A DNA stretch of 64,000 nucleotides from Humulus lupulus (Eukaryota; Streptophyta; Magnoliopsida; Rosales; Cannabaceae), in contig NC_084793.1 in the NCBI RefSeq assembly GCF_963169125.1, positions 218,204,652 to 218,268,651 on the forward strand. Reading direction: 5' to 3'. A program made the translations under genes and the position numbers. Positions 1 to 11,942 of this stretch are shown here, in pieces; within the stretch, counting starts at the first letter, position 1; every line of letters starts with the position of its first letter. The notes beneath the pieces are model-generated. The model did not search any database. It saw only the letters and a program-made list of their open reading frames with translations, and was not told the origin of the DNA.

Positions 1-1
1 A

Positions 2-660
2 GCAGCTGCTGCTGCTTTTGAACAACTCAAGAAAGCCATGACAAAAACCCCTGTTCTTAAGCTGCCTGATTTCTCTAAGCAATTCATTATTGAAACTGAT
101 GCCTATAATATTGGAATAGGAGGAGGTTTGATGCAGGAAGGACACCCTCTAGCTTATTTTAGCAAGAAGTTAGGGCTGCTATTTGCTGGTGCTTCCACTT
201 ACATTCGCGAAATGAGTGCAGTGGTTGAGGCAGTCTCTAAGTGGCACCAATATTTGTGAGGAAGGCATTTTGTGATAAGAACAAATCACAAGAGTCTTCA
301 CGAGTTGTTAACGCAGGTGATTCAGACCCCAGAGCAGCAACACTTCATTCGAAAGTTATTAGGCTTTCAGTTTTCTATTGAGTATAAAGCAGGTGCACAA
401 AATTCGGTTGCAGATGCTCTATCAAGACAATCTGAAGGGATTTTATCTTCCTTTCACATGGCTATGAGTGCTAGTTTCTTTGAGGTATTAGAGGAGTTAA
501 GTCAAGAAAATATCACTTGTCCAGACCTGAGGCTCATCCACGACACATTGCAGCACAACCCGACTGATCACGAACACTACTCGGTTAGAGATGGCCTCAT
601 ATATTACCACCAAAAATTATTCATTAGTAAACATTCTAATCTGAAGCAAAAAACTGCTCC
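2..660 (+). pseudogene. Gypsy RNase H domain, fragment
   Basis: Reverse-transcriptase-associated RNase H of a Ty3/Gypsy polyprotein. The domain would remove the RNA strand during reverse transcription. Visible landmarks are the IETDA box with the first catalytic Asp, the AYFSKK strand, the TNHKSLHELL box and the end motif VADALSR near 405-427. One in-frame TGA at 257-259 interrupts an otherwise continuous frame. A frameshift near 640-700 separates it from the downstream integrase. It starts at the window edge, so the RT domain proper is not seen. Confidence 0.85.
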
Positions 661-1462
661 AAGAATTTCATGCCTCACCAGTAGAAGGTCACGCAGGTGT
701 GGAACACACTTTTTTACGATTAGGAGCTAATTATTTTTGGCTTAGGATGCGAAAGGATGTTAAGAAATTTGTTCGAGATTGCTTGACTTGTCAAGCCATC
801 AATTATTCGCCAGCTGCACCTTACAGTACATTACAGTCACTTGACATTCCAGAAAGGGTGTGGGAAGATTTGTCGATGGACTACCGAACTAACACGAACT
901 TACAAACATTTTAGTGGTGGTTGATCGCCTTACGAAGTATGCTCATTTTGAGGCTTTTCCTAATCACTACTCAGCCACTAAAGTCACTGATCTTTTCTCC
1001 CACATGGTGATCAAACTTCATGGAATGCCCCTGACTATAATCTTTGACAGAGATCCAATTTTTACCAGTGCCTTTTGGAGGAAACTATTTTAACTGATGG
1101 GAACGACTTTGAAAATGAGCTCAGCGTACCACCTGCAAATGGATGGCCAAACCGAAGTCACAAATCGATATTTGGAGCAGTATTTGCGAGTGTTTACAGC
1201 AGACAATCCCAAAAAAGGGAGCAAATTTCTCTCTTGGGCTGAATACCATTACAATACCAGCCACCATTCGGCAATAGGAATGACACCATTTCAAGCAATT
1301 TATGGGTGGATTCCACCTACAATTCTGGCATACACAAGAGGTACTACAACGATTCAGGCAGTAGAAGAATATTTTTTGACAAGAGATGAAATTTTGCATC
1401 AGCTGAAACAAAATTTGCAAAGAGCACAGAACCGAATGAGGCATCAAACTAATAAGAAGTGA
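640..1462 (+). pseudogene. Gypsy integrase, zinc-binding and DDE core, broken
   Basis: Retroviral-type integrase, which inserts the cDNA into the host genome. The H2C2 zinc-binding part is around 680-810: a degenerate His side, then CLTC. The catalytic core follows in shifted frames: VVDRLTKYAHF around 915-950 (first Asp), FDRDPIFTS around 1045-1070 (second Asp) and QTEVTNR around 1149-1170 (Glu). Frameshifts occur near 650 and 890, and a TAA interrupts near 1090. The Glu-bearing half (1097-1462) is one open stretch ending at a TGA. Downstream sequence continues in the same frame. Confidence 0.85.
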
Positions 1463-1960
1463 AGGGACATCGAATTCAAGTTGGGAGATCAAGTCCTAGT
1501 CAAGCTCCAACCATATAGTCAAACCACAGTTGCTCATCGACTCAACTCCAAGCTTTGTCGACGATACTTTGGTCCCTTTGAGATTATTGGACGAGCTGGT
1601 CTTGTGGCTTATACACTTAAGCTCCCTGCAGGAAGTAGAATCTACCCCACCTTTCATGTCTCCCTGCTCAAACCTTATTATGGTTCCATACCAGTCACTT
1701 CTTTTCCCCTCCCAGAGCTGAGTCTTGCCAACAAACCAATCATGATTCCCCAGGCCATTTTAGCCACTCGAGTTCAGTCCATCAACAACACAACCAGTCG
1801 GTAACTACTGGTGTAGTGGACATTGAGCTCTCCGGAAGATGCTACTTGGGAATATTTTAACGAATTCATAGCCATGTATCAGTTGCCCAACCTTGCGGAC
1901 AAGGTTTATTTCGGGGAGGAGAGTAGTGTTACGGAAGCCCAAGCCCAAGTGGGAAGTCCA
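1463..1960 (+). pseudogene. Integrase C-terminus plus chromodomain
   Basis: After a TGA the same frame continues with the integrase C-terminal region: [11 protein letters not shown], then [12 protein letters not shown], then [11 protein letters not shown] near 1655-1680. A chromodomain-like stretch follows at about 1805-1910, with WT.SPEDATWEYF and LADKVYF. Chromodomains target insertion to methylated-histone chromatin in this clade. Stops at 1802-1804 and nearby break it. The tail to 2194 is acidic, then Lys-rich, and may be element-specific. Confidence 0.75.
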
Positions 1961-2268
1961 ATACTGCTGGACCAGGAGGCCATTCAATATCACATAAGGA
2001 AGTGGGTAGGAGACCCGAAACCAGCTGATAAACCAGCTCTTGAAGAAAACGAAGACAACATAATGGAAGAGGAAGAGAGCATCAACCAAGCTAAAAGGAA
2101 GAAGGCACGCGTAACAAGCGAGAGCGCATCAAGCCACGTTGGCTCCAAGATTTCGTTATGCTTCTTAAGCGTTGAGAACTGTGAGAGTTTGTAACAACTT
2201 TCTGTTAGTCTATTCTCTTGTGGAATTGATACATATATATCCAGACTATTGTAATTGGGGGATATGTG

Positions 2269-2650
2269 GAATGAAATTGCAAAATTGTTTTGGGAGATTA
2301 GCTTTGTCTCAAAGAGAGCCTGTAGTGTACCATGATCCAAATGATTCTCTTTATCTCCATTATTCTAATTAACCTGGGCCAATACTTATCACACAACCAG
2401 TGATTGAAGAAAATTACAGCACCTGGAGTCGTGCCATGCTCATGGCTCTTAACATCAAGAACAAAGAAGGCTTTGTCAATGGAGCTATCATAGAGCCGCC
2501 AGCGCATTCCACCATAGAACTTCAAAAGTGGAAATGTTGCAACAACCTTGTAAAAGCATGTCTTTTTTATTAATTTCTCAAGATGTTAGAGCAAGCATAA
2601 TATATAATTAAAGTGCTTATGAAATATGGTCTGATTTAAAAGAGTTTTTT
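2269..2650 (+). pseudogene. Ty1/Copia gag N-terminal fragment
   Basis: The plus-strand translation contains DPNDSLYLHYSN, then ENYSTWSRAMLMAL, then NKEGFVNG and a W-C-NNLV box. This is the conserved start of plant Copia gag (the gag-polypeptide of Copia-type family). In-frame stops at 2370-2372 and after about 2570 show it is a relic. No LTR or pol of this element is recognisable next to it. A Mutator-like element starts 95 bp downstream. Confidence 0.8.
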
Positions 2651-2744
2651 TGTTAGTTCTAAATATTTCTAATATAACATTTGAATAATAAAGCATGGTA
2701 ATAATCAATCTATTTATTAAATAAAGATACACAATAATATTATA

Positions 2745-3933
2745 GGGATCTTTACAGTTATATACCTACAATATAAAATAATTACAAAAATCACCTACAA
2801 AATTTTATTTACACGTCATAAAAAAATACCAGATTCTAAAAGTAATATTCTGAAATTTGAAACTTTCTCGAAATCTCGGTTTTACCGTTTTTCTGGGTTT
2901 AAAAAACTAACATTTTGGTTACTTAAAATATTAATAAGTTACCAATCAGTTACTTTTTTCACCGTTTTTTTGAACTTTTTTTATTTTCTTTTTGTTTTTT
3001 TTTTCATGGTACGGGTCCCCTCTCTCCCTCTCTCCACTATACTCTTTATTTTATTATTAATTTCTTACATTCTATCTTATCTTTAATTTCATAAAACTTT
3101 TCAGGTCACACGGCTAGTCGGTTGGGCTCAAAAGTGGTACCATCGCGACCTACTCTTCAAGGTGATCATTTGGATATGTGGGAAGCATATATTTTTTGCC
3201 GTCGCTGGAGAAGATGACTAGAATAAAAAGCAACATTTTAGTTTCTTTTTTATATTGTGTTGACAAAAAAGTAACTAAATTTATAAACTTGATCAAAATT
3301 TAATATAATAAAATTTGTATTCTTATTGTACATTTAAAAGATACTATATTGTATTCTAAACAACTTAATTTAATTAAAAATATTACAAGTAACTTTTTTA
3401 AAATAGATTGTTTGTGATATTGTTTGGTAACTTTTAAATAGAATATAAAAAAAATTATTGTATAGTATACTAAAAGTAACTTTTAATAATAAGCTATATA
3501 GTAATTTTTTATATTTTATTGTAAATTATTAGTTTCTAAAACATGACTAATCGACAACGTAAAAATATCTTAAGTAATAAGACACCATAATATAACTTCA
3601 AAATGACTAATCAGTGTATTAAGATAAAAAAAATTCAAAAAATAAGTATTGGAGGTAACCAAAATGAATATAAAATAATATGCTATAAAAATAAATTTTT
3701 TCATGAAAAAAAGTAAATAATTGGTAACTTATTAACATTTTAAGTAACCAAATGATTACTTTTTTTAACCCAGAAAAATGGGAAAACGGGATTTCAGGAA
3801 AGTTTCAAATTCAGGTATATTACTTTTAGAATCCGGTATTTTTTGATGACATGACAATATATATTTGTAAATAAAATTTTGTAAGTGATCTTTGTAATTA
3901 AATTATAAAAATAATAAGAAATGGAAATTTCTC
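2745..3933. mobile_element. Mutator-like TIR element (non-autonomous, 1.19 kb)
   Basis: The two ends are long inverted repeats of roughly 200 bp. The left end (about 2745-2965) and the reverse complement of the right end (about 3720-3933) share the blocks TTACAAA.ATCAC.TACAAAATTTTATTTACA and AAATACC.GATTCTAAAAGTAATAT. The element is flanked on both sides by exactly aatattata (2736-2744 and 3934-3942). A 9-bp target duplication with long TIRs is the Mutator superfamily hallmark. There is no transposase. The interior is AT-rich with no credible ORF. Confidence 0.85.
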
Positions 3934-3942
3934 AATATTATA

Positions 3943-4143
3943 ATCATAAATAAATCATTTATAATTATAATCTAACTAACAATTATAATAAATCTAGCTA
4001 ACTATTATAAATAACAATATTATTTTAACTATAAATAAAAAAAATTATAATTATAATATAACTAACAATTATAATTAATCTAACTAGTAATTATAATAAA
4101 CAATAATAACAACAAATATAAAGAGTTGAGAAAATTAACCGTT
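3943..4143. other. AT-rich spacer with short repeated words
   Basis: Very AT-rich DNA with the words aattataat and taactaacaattataat repeated several times at irregular spacing. No gene, RNA or element boundary is supported here. Confidence 0.6.
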
Positions 4144-4570
4144 TGTGTATTCTCAACAGAAGGATATCCGAGGCCCATGTAGCACAGAGATTCCTTAAAA
4201 CAGGCTCGCCGCCTCCTGTTGGTGCTAGAGGATTTCTAGCATCTCTCTCCCAGGATACAACGGAGAACAACTTGGCGCACCACCGAATTTCTTCTGGCGA
4301 ACTAAGTATGCTCGAACTCTATCGTACTAGAAACACCTAAGAACTCTAAAGAGTATATAGAAAATTCTATATTGAGTATATATATTATTCATCAAAGGAA
4401 GATATACATATAGTAATATTTGCTATAATTGTAACTAGGACCACTTAGGCTTATTTATAGCTTCCATCCAAGGAAAACTTCCATTCACAAACAATGTCGA
4501 ACAAACCAAAATTAAGTTTTTCATTCACTTTTCTCTTATACAATAGTTGACTTAGTCAAATTTTCTAACA
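4144..4570 (-). repeat. Copia 3' LTR (minus strand)
   Basis: On the minus strand the LTR begins TGTTAGAAAATTTGACT at 4570, directly after a purine tract (TGTGGGAGAT, 4571-4580) that serves as the polypurine tract. A TATA-like CTATAAATAAG lies at about 4450-4460 on the minus strand. The LTR 3' end near 4144 is approximate because its partner LTR is not in view. It belongs with the RNase H fragment at 5133-5475. Confidence 0.65.
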
Positions 4571-5475
4571 ATCTCCCACATGAATTAAAACTGACACAAG
4601 AATAACCAACATATGGTTTTGACCATGGTGATAGAGTTCAACGTTTGAAACCAGCATAGGATAGGTAGGTGTTATCCTTTGAATCTTCCCTTGTGTAAGT
4701 AAATTTACTTTACTGATTGATCAGTAGACCTGATGTCTTTGAACTGTTATGTCATTCGTGTAAACGATGATATACCACACACAAGAATCTCTCCTGACAT
4801 ACATTAGTTCTCAACTTTATGTTCATTTTGGCCCTGAACATTTCCCTTGTTCTGCAAGAGATATTCTAGAATTTGAGCCATATTCAATCCCTATAGAAGT
4901 GGCCCCTCTTCTCTCTTACATAGGCATTTTCTTATTTAAGAGTACCATGTATTACCCTTCTCAACATTTCAGCGCATAAGAATTCATTAAAAGCATAGCT
5001 TAACCTTTTTCTTTTGAGTATCACTTTTTCATCTAAGGAATGGATAGGAGGAAAAATCCCCCACAATGATCCATCACAGTCTTTACAGTTGTAGTTATCC
5101 CTTTGAACCTAGATCTTGGGATCCCTAGTCAACTAGGTGGAGTTTCTACTGTATTGACTTTCATTCATGGACTTTAGTCCCATTCCCCTCGATGATTTTT
5201 TAACCAACTCTCTATTTAACCCTTTGGTTAGCGAATCTGCAATATTATCCCTTGACTTCACATACTCAACAAAGATAACTCCAATTGAGAGTAGTTGTCT
5301 AATGGTATTGTGTCTACGACGTATGTGTCTAGACTTACCATTATACAAATTGTTATGTGTCCTTCCAATTGCAGATTGACTATTGCAATGTATGCCAAGT
5401 GCTGGTGTAGGTTTAGGCCACTTTGGAATATCTTCTAAGAATTGACGAAGCCATTCTACTTCTTCACCACACTTG
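4571..5475 (-). pseudogene. Copia RNase H C-terminal half and 3' untranslated part
   Basis: Minus-strand translation gives EEVEWLRQFLEDIP, then HCNSQSAIG, then NGKSRHIRRRHNTIRQLL and SRDNIADSLTKGL. This is the C-terminal half of a Ty1/Copia RNase H (Tork-like style). The frame ends at about 5133. About 550 bp of non-coding 3' sequence then leads to the PPT and LTR. The domain is cut at 5475 by the Tekay-type insertion. The missing N-terminal half resumes in frame at 27668 across the 5-bp duplication acttg. Confidence 0.85.
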
Positions 5476-7419
5476 TGTAGCGTCCCAAATTTGTTAACAA
5501 AGCTTGGTGCCTTGATTAGCGTGCCGATAGGACAATAATTGATTTAATTGCATTGTTAGGTGAATTAATTATGATATATGTGCATCATAATGTGATTGCT
5601 TGAGTTATATTAAAATATGACTAGTTATGCATGTTTAGGTGTATTAAATATGCATGTGGGGCCGTTATTGTTAATAAGGGCATATTTGTAATTTTGGGCC
5701 GTTATGGGCATAAATGTAATTATGTGTGTGTTATAACTGATACCACATGGTTATGTGGGTGTATTTACGATATTGGGCTCGAGGCTATCCTAGGGAATAG
5801 TATCTTGGGAAGTTAGTGCGTGCTTGGGATTTACCGGGTAACGGGTAGTATTTTAACGTTTATTTGGGTATGCCGGGATCAATTAGGAATTTATAGGGCA
5901 ACTCGAGGAATTAGCGGGAATGTGTCAAATGACGAGTTTTCCCTTGGAGGCATTAAAGGGCTAAGAGGTTATCTAGGGGCATTTTGGTCATTTTGGTTCC
6001 AAGGGATAGACTTAGGCTTAGGGCCTTAGGAGTCTAGAACCAAAATAGAAGGAACGCAGGCCCTCACTCTCTCTCGTTTTTCTCTTCTCTTCTTGGTGCC
6101 TTGGTGGGTTTTGATCTTTTGAAGGAAAGGAGCTTTGGAATTTGTGGATTGAAGCTAGGATTGGAGCAGGGAACATATCAAGGTCATGATTCATAGCTGG
6201 GTTAAGCGCTAAACCTTGATTTGATTAAGTTTTGGGTTTGGTTTGTTGAGTATTTTAAGTTTTGAACTCAAGTTATTAAGTTTAAATTGTGATGAGGATT
6301 TTGGTTATGTTTTTCGGGTTTATGTATGGCTCTAAGTGTAGTGAAGATGTTTTGGGACTTAATTATGGCCTTAGATCATGTTTGGAACAATTTTTGGGGA
6401 GTTTAGAAATTTGTAAGCGCTGGGAAAAATTGGGCTCATGGGGTCGCGCCGCGACGGTGTTCTTGAGCGTCGCGACCCGCATGAACTCAGAGGCCTAAGG
6501 TGTCGCGGCCTGGGCAAGGCGCGCCGAGGCGTGTGTCCAGAGAATATTCTAAGTTTGCTCTCTCACTTGTAGAAGGTTGCGGCGCCTTTGAGGAGGGTCG
6601 CGACTCAAATGGAAAATGTTGGCCAATTAGGGTTTTTAGGCTTGGAATTAGGGATCGTGCTTGGGATCGCCTTGTACTGCCAACTCGAGACTTAAGTATA
6701 AAAAATGTTTGTGCCCGTAGAGCAGGGTATGGCTCGATTATCTGTGCTTAGTGTTATGTCTGAATGTTTGTAATTGTTATTTAATGTATATGTTTGTGAC
6801 AGATCGGCAAGAGCCGGAACGACAATAAGCATGTTGAATGCAGGCTGCCATGGCATGGCCATCTAGGGTGATGTACTCACCCGCTCGATTAGAAATGTGG
6901 ACCTAGTGCCTGGTAACGCACCTTGATCGACTTAGGCTGCTGTTGTGGATTATCTATTATGGTTGTTTAATTATGCACTTATTAAAATGAGTTGTTATAT
7001 GCTATGTTTGTGGAGTTTTCTTGCTGGGCCTTGGCTCACGAGTGCTCTATGGTGCAATTAAGGGCATGGGTAAGGCCGACTGAGCATGAGTTGGAGGGCA
7101 TGGAGCGATGTGTACAAGTTTCACCTACCAGGCCGCCACGGCTAAGGTAGTTTTGAGGAACGCAGTGTAAATGACCAAATTTGTCGCCTAGGTCGACTGT
7201 GTAAAGAATTTTGAGTTATAAATATGTGTTAAACAACATTTTGGGATCCCATGTAACTTTTCTATAATTTTAATGAATGTTTAAACCTTTTTATGGAAGT
7301 TTATTAAATGAATCTTTATTTTAACTTAATCACACATTTTGGTCTGAAACCTCGATTAGCGAGTTAATTGCACATTTTAAAATCATATGGTAACGACTCT
7401 ATGGTAGTAAGGCATTATA
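5476..7419 (+). repeat. Tekay A 5' LTR (1.94 kb)
   Basis: It starts TGTAGCGTCCCAAATTTG and ends GCATTATA, a mutated form of GCGTTACA. The next bases lead into the primer site. The stretch from about 6750 to 7419 matches 26991-27662, the surviving part of the 3' LTR. It contains GC-rich GTCGCGAC words around 6440-6600 and a conserved AAGGGCATGGGTAAGG box near 7060, seen in all LTRs of this family here. Confidence 0.85.
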
Positions 7420-7422
7420 ACT

Positions 7423-7434
7423 TGGTATCAGAGC
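7423..7434 (+). other. Primer binding site, initiator tRNA-Met type
   Basis: TGGTATCAGAGC lies 3 bp after the 5' LTR end. It is complementary to the 3' end of plant initiator tRNA-Met, the usual primer for this clade. Confidence 0.9.
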
Positions 7435-8520
7435 GTGCCAAGGTTTATTCTTCGTTGAGATTGACCGAATATGTACACTCGCCGCCAGAGACAAGCTCGA
7501 CTCAAGGTTGGTCGGTATTTAGTGAACTCTCAGTTTAATTGCTTATCTGAATTGCATGTCTATTTGTTGATATATATAGAGCATGATGTATCTATAATGC
7601 TTGGGCATGGCCCCTTTGATTGTTATATGATTATGTTGTGTGTGCATCATGTTTCTTTGTTATTTTTGTTTGATTGGTTGAACTAGGGGGGTTTCTTTGG
7701 ATGTTGTTACCATGCCTGATGTGCGGCATCATTGATTGCAGGAATATTGAAGTTATGCCTCAGCGTTCAAATAGATTTCGTGAAAATATGGCTGAAGATA
7801 ACAACCAGGATCACGATCCTCCACCTGCCCCACAGAGCTGGCAACAAATGTTTGTATAAATGCAAGCCAAACTTCAGAGAACTAAAGATGAACTCTGAGA
7901 GCTGAGACAGTAGGATCCTCCTCTAGATGTTGGATTACAGGCCCTACAGGATATGGCACTAGTGTCAGCCCAGCCTGTGATGGAGAATTGGTGGGAGCAT
8001 CAGTATGAGAGGTTCAGAAAGCAACACCCTCCCACCTTTAAGGGCATTCCAGACCCACCGCGTGCAAAGTAGTGGATTTCTTCTATACTGGATTTTATGA
8101 GGGTAGAAGGAAGCGATAGGGTGGTTTGTGTCAGTTATATGTTAAGGGATGACACCCGCATCTAGTGGGAAGTTGTATCTTAGAGGAAAGGTGTGACTAC
8201 TATGACTTGGGATGAATTCAGTGATGTTTTTAATGAAAAGTACTACAGTATGGCAGTTCGAGATGCAAAGGTGGATGAATTCACCAATCTAACTCAAAAC
8301 ATAATGACTAACAGAGTATGCCTTGAAGTTCGACCGGTTAACTAAGTTCGCACCAGATTTGGTGCCTACTGATATGGCAAGGAAATACTGCGTTATACGG
8401 GGCTTGAATGTAATGATAGCCAAGGATGTCAAAATAAAATTGGATCCAAGGACTACTACCAATGCTGAAGTAGTGGAAAAAGCCCTTACGGCTGAGGGTG
8501 CTGAAGATTAGATATGGAAT
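7435..8520 (+). pseudogene. Tekay A leader and gag, frameshifted
   Basis: Gag capsid region. PTFKGIPDPPRAK near 8030-8070, then WDEFSDVFNEKYYS near 8207-8250, and after a frameshift RLTKFAPDLVPTD and RGLNVMIAKDV (8331-8440), ending TTTNAEVVEKALTAE. These are conserved words of chromovirus gag. Multiple stops and at least one frameshift (around 8310) destroy the frame. The leader between the primer site and about 7750 has no clear coding content. Confidence 0.8.
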
Positions 8521-9540
8521 GAAGGTGCCACAAGGCGTGATGCTCAAAGGATGGTGCCTCCCTTCACTGGTTTTGGTTGAGGTAGTGGCCCCAGTGAGTA
8601 GAAGAGAAAGGCCCCAAATTCATTTATTCCTCCTGGTCCAGATAGGAGGGCATGGGGTTCTTTTGGTGGTCGTTGGGGCGGGGGAGTGTGCACGGTGCAG
8701 GCGACGCAATCTGGGAGTGTTTAAAGTTAGAGCCTGTTTTGTTTGTGGGAGTGTCAACCATTTGAGGAAAGAATGTCCTCAAGTCAAGAAAGAGGAGTGT
8801 CAACCAGAGTGTACACCTTGACCCAGACCGAGGCTAAGGCTAGTCTCTCAGTCGTGACAAGTCAGATTTCTAGTGCTGGTTCTTTGTTTACTGCATTGAT
8901 TGATTCAGAAGCTACTCATTCATTTGTATCTGCTAGAGTGATAGACCATTTGTGTAAAGCTTGTGATCTATATGCTAGGGGATTTAGAACTTTGTTGCCA
9001 ACTGGGGAATTGGTAGTCTCTAGGAGGTTGGTTAGAACGTTACCAGTGGAGATAGACAATAGGGAGTTGTCTGCAGATATGATTGAACTGGTGAAGGATG
9101 ATTTTGATATGATTCTAGGGATGGATTAGTTGGCAAAGTATGGGGCGACAATAGACTGCAAGCGAAGGATGGTGAATTTTGAGCCAAAAGGATAGGAACC
9201 CTTCGTGTTTGTGGGGACAGCGAGTGGACCACAAGTACCTAAGATATATGCATTGAGAGCTAGAGACCTGTTGCAAGAAGGTTGCAAAGGATTCCTAGAA
9301 AACGTAGTACATATCTCTAAGGTTGTTTCAGTTGGACTAGGTGAGACTAGGTTGGTATGTGAGTTTCTTGATGTATTTCTAGTAGACTTGCCAAGATTGC
9401 CACCACACCAAGATATTGAATTTGTCACAGAATTGGCACCGGGAGAAAACCAGTATCAAGGACACCTTATAGAATGGCTCCAACGAAGTTAAAGGAACTG
9501 AAGATTCAGTTACAGGAATTACTGGATCTATGATTCATTA
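8521..9540 (+). pseudogene. Tekay A zinc knuckle and aspartic protease
   Basis: A CCHC knuckle CFVCGSVNHLRKEC (CX2CX4HX4C) lies near 8732-8776. The protease follows: ALIDSEATHSFVS near 8890-8930, where the usual DSGAT active site reads DSEAT. DFDMILGMD closes the domain at about 9101-9127, followed by a TAG. The linker to RT contains FLDVFLVDLPRLPP at about 9365-9405. The changed active-site Gly and the stops mean it is not functional. Confidence 0.85.
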
Positions 9541-10140
9541 GACCCAGCTTTTCACCGTGGGGTGCTCCAGTGCTGTTTTTCAAGAAGAAGGATGGGTCCT
9601 TAAGAATGTGTATCGATTACTGAGAGTTGAATATGTTGACTATTAAGAATAAGTATCCACTGCCCAGGATTGACGATTTGTTTGATCAACTACATGGGAA
9701 GACAGTGTTCTCTAAGATTGACCTTCGGTCTGGCTACCATCAGTTGTGGATTAAGGAAGAAGACATACCAAAGACCGCGTTCCGTCCAAGGTATGGACAT
9801 TATGAATTAATGGTCATGTCTTTTGGGTTAACCAATGCCCCAACAACCTTCATGGATTTGATGAATAGGGTATTCAGGGATTATTTGGATAAGTTTGTAA
9901 TAGTATTCATTAATGATAATATTGGTGTACTCCCAACAAGAAGAAGAACACAAGAAACATCTCTGTTTGGTACTACAGAGGTTTAGGGAGCACAAGCTAT
10001 ATGCTAAGTTTAGAAAGTGTGAATTCTGGTTACCCCAGGTAACATTTCTAGGCCATATTGTGAGTAAGGAGGGGATTCTAGTGGACCGAGGTCGAGCAGT
10101 GTACAAGAGGTTAGAACCTTCCTTGGATTAGAAGGATACT
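9541..10140 (+). pseudogene. Tekay A reverse transcriptase
   Basis: RT core: [13 protein letters not shown] near 9583-9618, then [35 protein letters not shown] and the catalytic box. The catalytic box reads FINDN where this family has F/Y-x-DD, so a catalytic Asp is lost. A TGA follows the DY of the N-terminal box, and further stops occur near 9987 and 10130. The order and spacing match a normal RT with no large deletion. Confidence 0.85.
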
Positions 10141-10690
10141 ATCGATGATTCGTTGAGGGATTCTCCAGAATAGCAACATCATTGACTGAGCTAACATGTA
10201 AGAATACCAAGTATGTCTGGACAGATAGATGTGAGAATAGTTTCAAGGAGTTGAAGCGGTGATTGATTACCGCTCCGGTACTGAGTATTCCATCATACAA
10301 GGAAAAGTTTGTGGTATACTGTGATGCTTCGAGGCAGGGTGTGGGTTATGTATTGATGCAAGTTGGGAAGGTGATAGCCTATGCATCTAGACAGCTGAAG
10401 GCGTATGAACAAAGGTACCCCCACTCATGATCTGGAGCTGGCAGCGGTGGTATTCGCACTAAAGGTATGGAGGCATTACTTGTATGGAGAGAAGTGTGAA
10501 ATATACACTGACCATAAAAGTTTGAAGTATTTCTTTACTCAAAAGGATTTGAATATGTGCCAAAGACATTGGTTGGATTTGGTAAAGGACTACGATTGTG
10601 AGATTTTGTACCATCCAGGAAAGGCCAACGTGGTGGCCGACGCATTGAGGCAGAGGGGCCCACAGATATCAGAAAAGCTAGCTGAAGATG
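10141..10690 (+). pseudogene. Tekay A RNase H
   Basis: [15 protein letters not shown] lies near 10318-10362 with the first Asp. Then come [13 protein letters not shown] (10426-10464), [17 protein letters not shown], and [10 protein letters not shown] near 10630-10655. A one-base shift around 10400 separates the first block from the rest. It sits between RT and integrase as expected. Confidence 0.85.
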
Positions 10691-10779
10691 TGACGAGAGC
10701 TAGAATTGCAATGGTAGTTGGTCAGCTAGCCAACATCACTGTTCTGTCCACCCTCCTTGGGAGAATTAGAGAAGCGTAG

Positions 10780-11942
10780 AAGGAGGATCCTCAGTTGAGG
10801 AAACCCAGGGGGAATGTCTTTGCTGGATTAGCTAGAGACTTTTCTATTTTAAAAGTGTATTTGCTGAGATATAAAAATTGGATTTGCGTTCTGATGGATG
10901 TTGGTATCAGGCGAGAGATCTGGATGAGTCTCATACCACTCCGTAATCTCTACATCCGGGTACAACAAAGATGTACCAAGATCTAAAGACTCTGTATTGG
11001 TGGCCAGGAATGAAGAAAGACATGGTAAATTATGTGGCCAAGTGTTTAACCTTTCAACATGCGAATGCTAACATCAAAGGCCAGCATGGTTGCTGCAGCC
11101 TTTAGGGATTCTAGAGTTGAACTGGGAATATATTACCATGGACTTTGTGGTTGGATTGCTGAGAACAGGGGAGAAACATGATTCTGTGTGGGTGATTGTG
11201 GATAGGTACACCAAATCAACCCACTTTTTTCCTGTTAGATCAAATTTTAAGATGGAGCGATTTGTAAAGGAAATGATGTGTCTTCATGGGGCTTCGAGAT
11301 CTACAGTGTCCGACAGGGACCCCACCTTCACCTCTAAGTTTTGGGAGAGCCTGTAGAAGGCTATGGACATGCGGTTGAGATTCAGTATAGCTTATCATCC
11401 TAAGACGGATGGATAGTCTGAGAGGACGATTCAAATACTAGAGGATATGTTTCGGGCCTGTGTGCTGGATTTTGGGGGATCTTAGAGTAAGTATCTCCCT
11501 TGATTGAGTTTTCTTATAACAATAGTTACTAGGCGACTATTGGAATTGCTCTATATGCAATATTTTATAGGAGGAAATGAAGATTGCCCATTCATTGGGA
11601 TAAGATGGGTGAGAGGAAGTACTTAGATCCTGAGGCAGTTCAGACGACTAATAAGGCAATTGGGAAAATTAGAGCTCGAATACTCACCTCCGAGAGTCGA
11701 CAGAAGAGTTACTCAGACTTGAAGCATAGAAGTGTAGAGTTTCAAGTCAGTGATCATGTGTTTCTTAGAGTTTCTCCTTTGAGAGGAGTTAAAAAATTTG
11801 GAGTGAAAGGCAAGTTAAGTCCTAGATTTGTTGGCCCCTTTGAGATTCTGGAACGAGTTGGAGAGGTGGCCTACAAGTTAGCTATGCATCCAGTTTTATT
11901 AGGGGTTCACAACGTATTTCATGTGTCTATGCTCTGAAAGTG
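10780..11942 (+). pseudogene. Tekay A integrase, truncated before its chromodomain
   Basis: Zinc-binding remnants lie at 10940-11080. The core has ITMDFVVGLL near 11133-11160, VDRYTKSTHFFPV with the first Asp, [12 protein letters not shown] with the second Asp, and SERTIQILEDM near 11418-11450 after stops. The C-terminal part at 11584-11937 has GKLSPRFVGPFEILERVG and HNVFHVSML. The sequence stops matching a Tekay polyprotein at about 11942, right after the HVSML box, where an inverted LTR begins. The chromodomain and 3' end of this copy are missing. Confidence 0.85.

Larger units (their letters stand above)
1..2194 (+). mobile_element. Ty3/Gypsy chromovirus (Reina-like), 3' half, decayed
   Basis: The window opens inside pol. 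In order it shows RNase H, the integrase zinc-binding and catalytic domains, the integrase C-terminal GPFEI-type region and a chromodomain, which is the domain order of a chromovirus. Several frameshifts and in-frame stops show it is dead. The 5' part lies outside the window and I cannot place a confident 3' LTR. The lineage name Reina-like is my judgement from the style of the integrase C-terminus and chromodomain. Confidence 0.85.

Noticed and set aside
4143..4340. Plus-strand open frame of 65 residues
   Set aside because: It lies in the Copia LTR, opposite to the element's strand, and matches no known protein.
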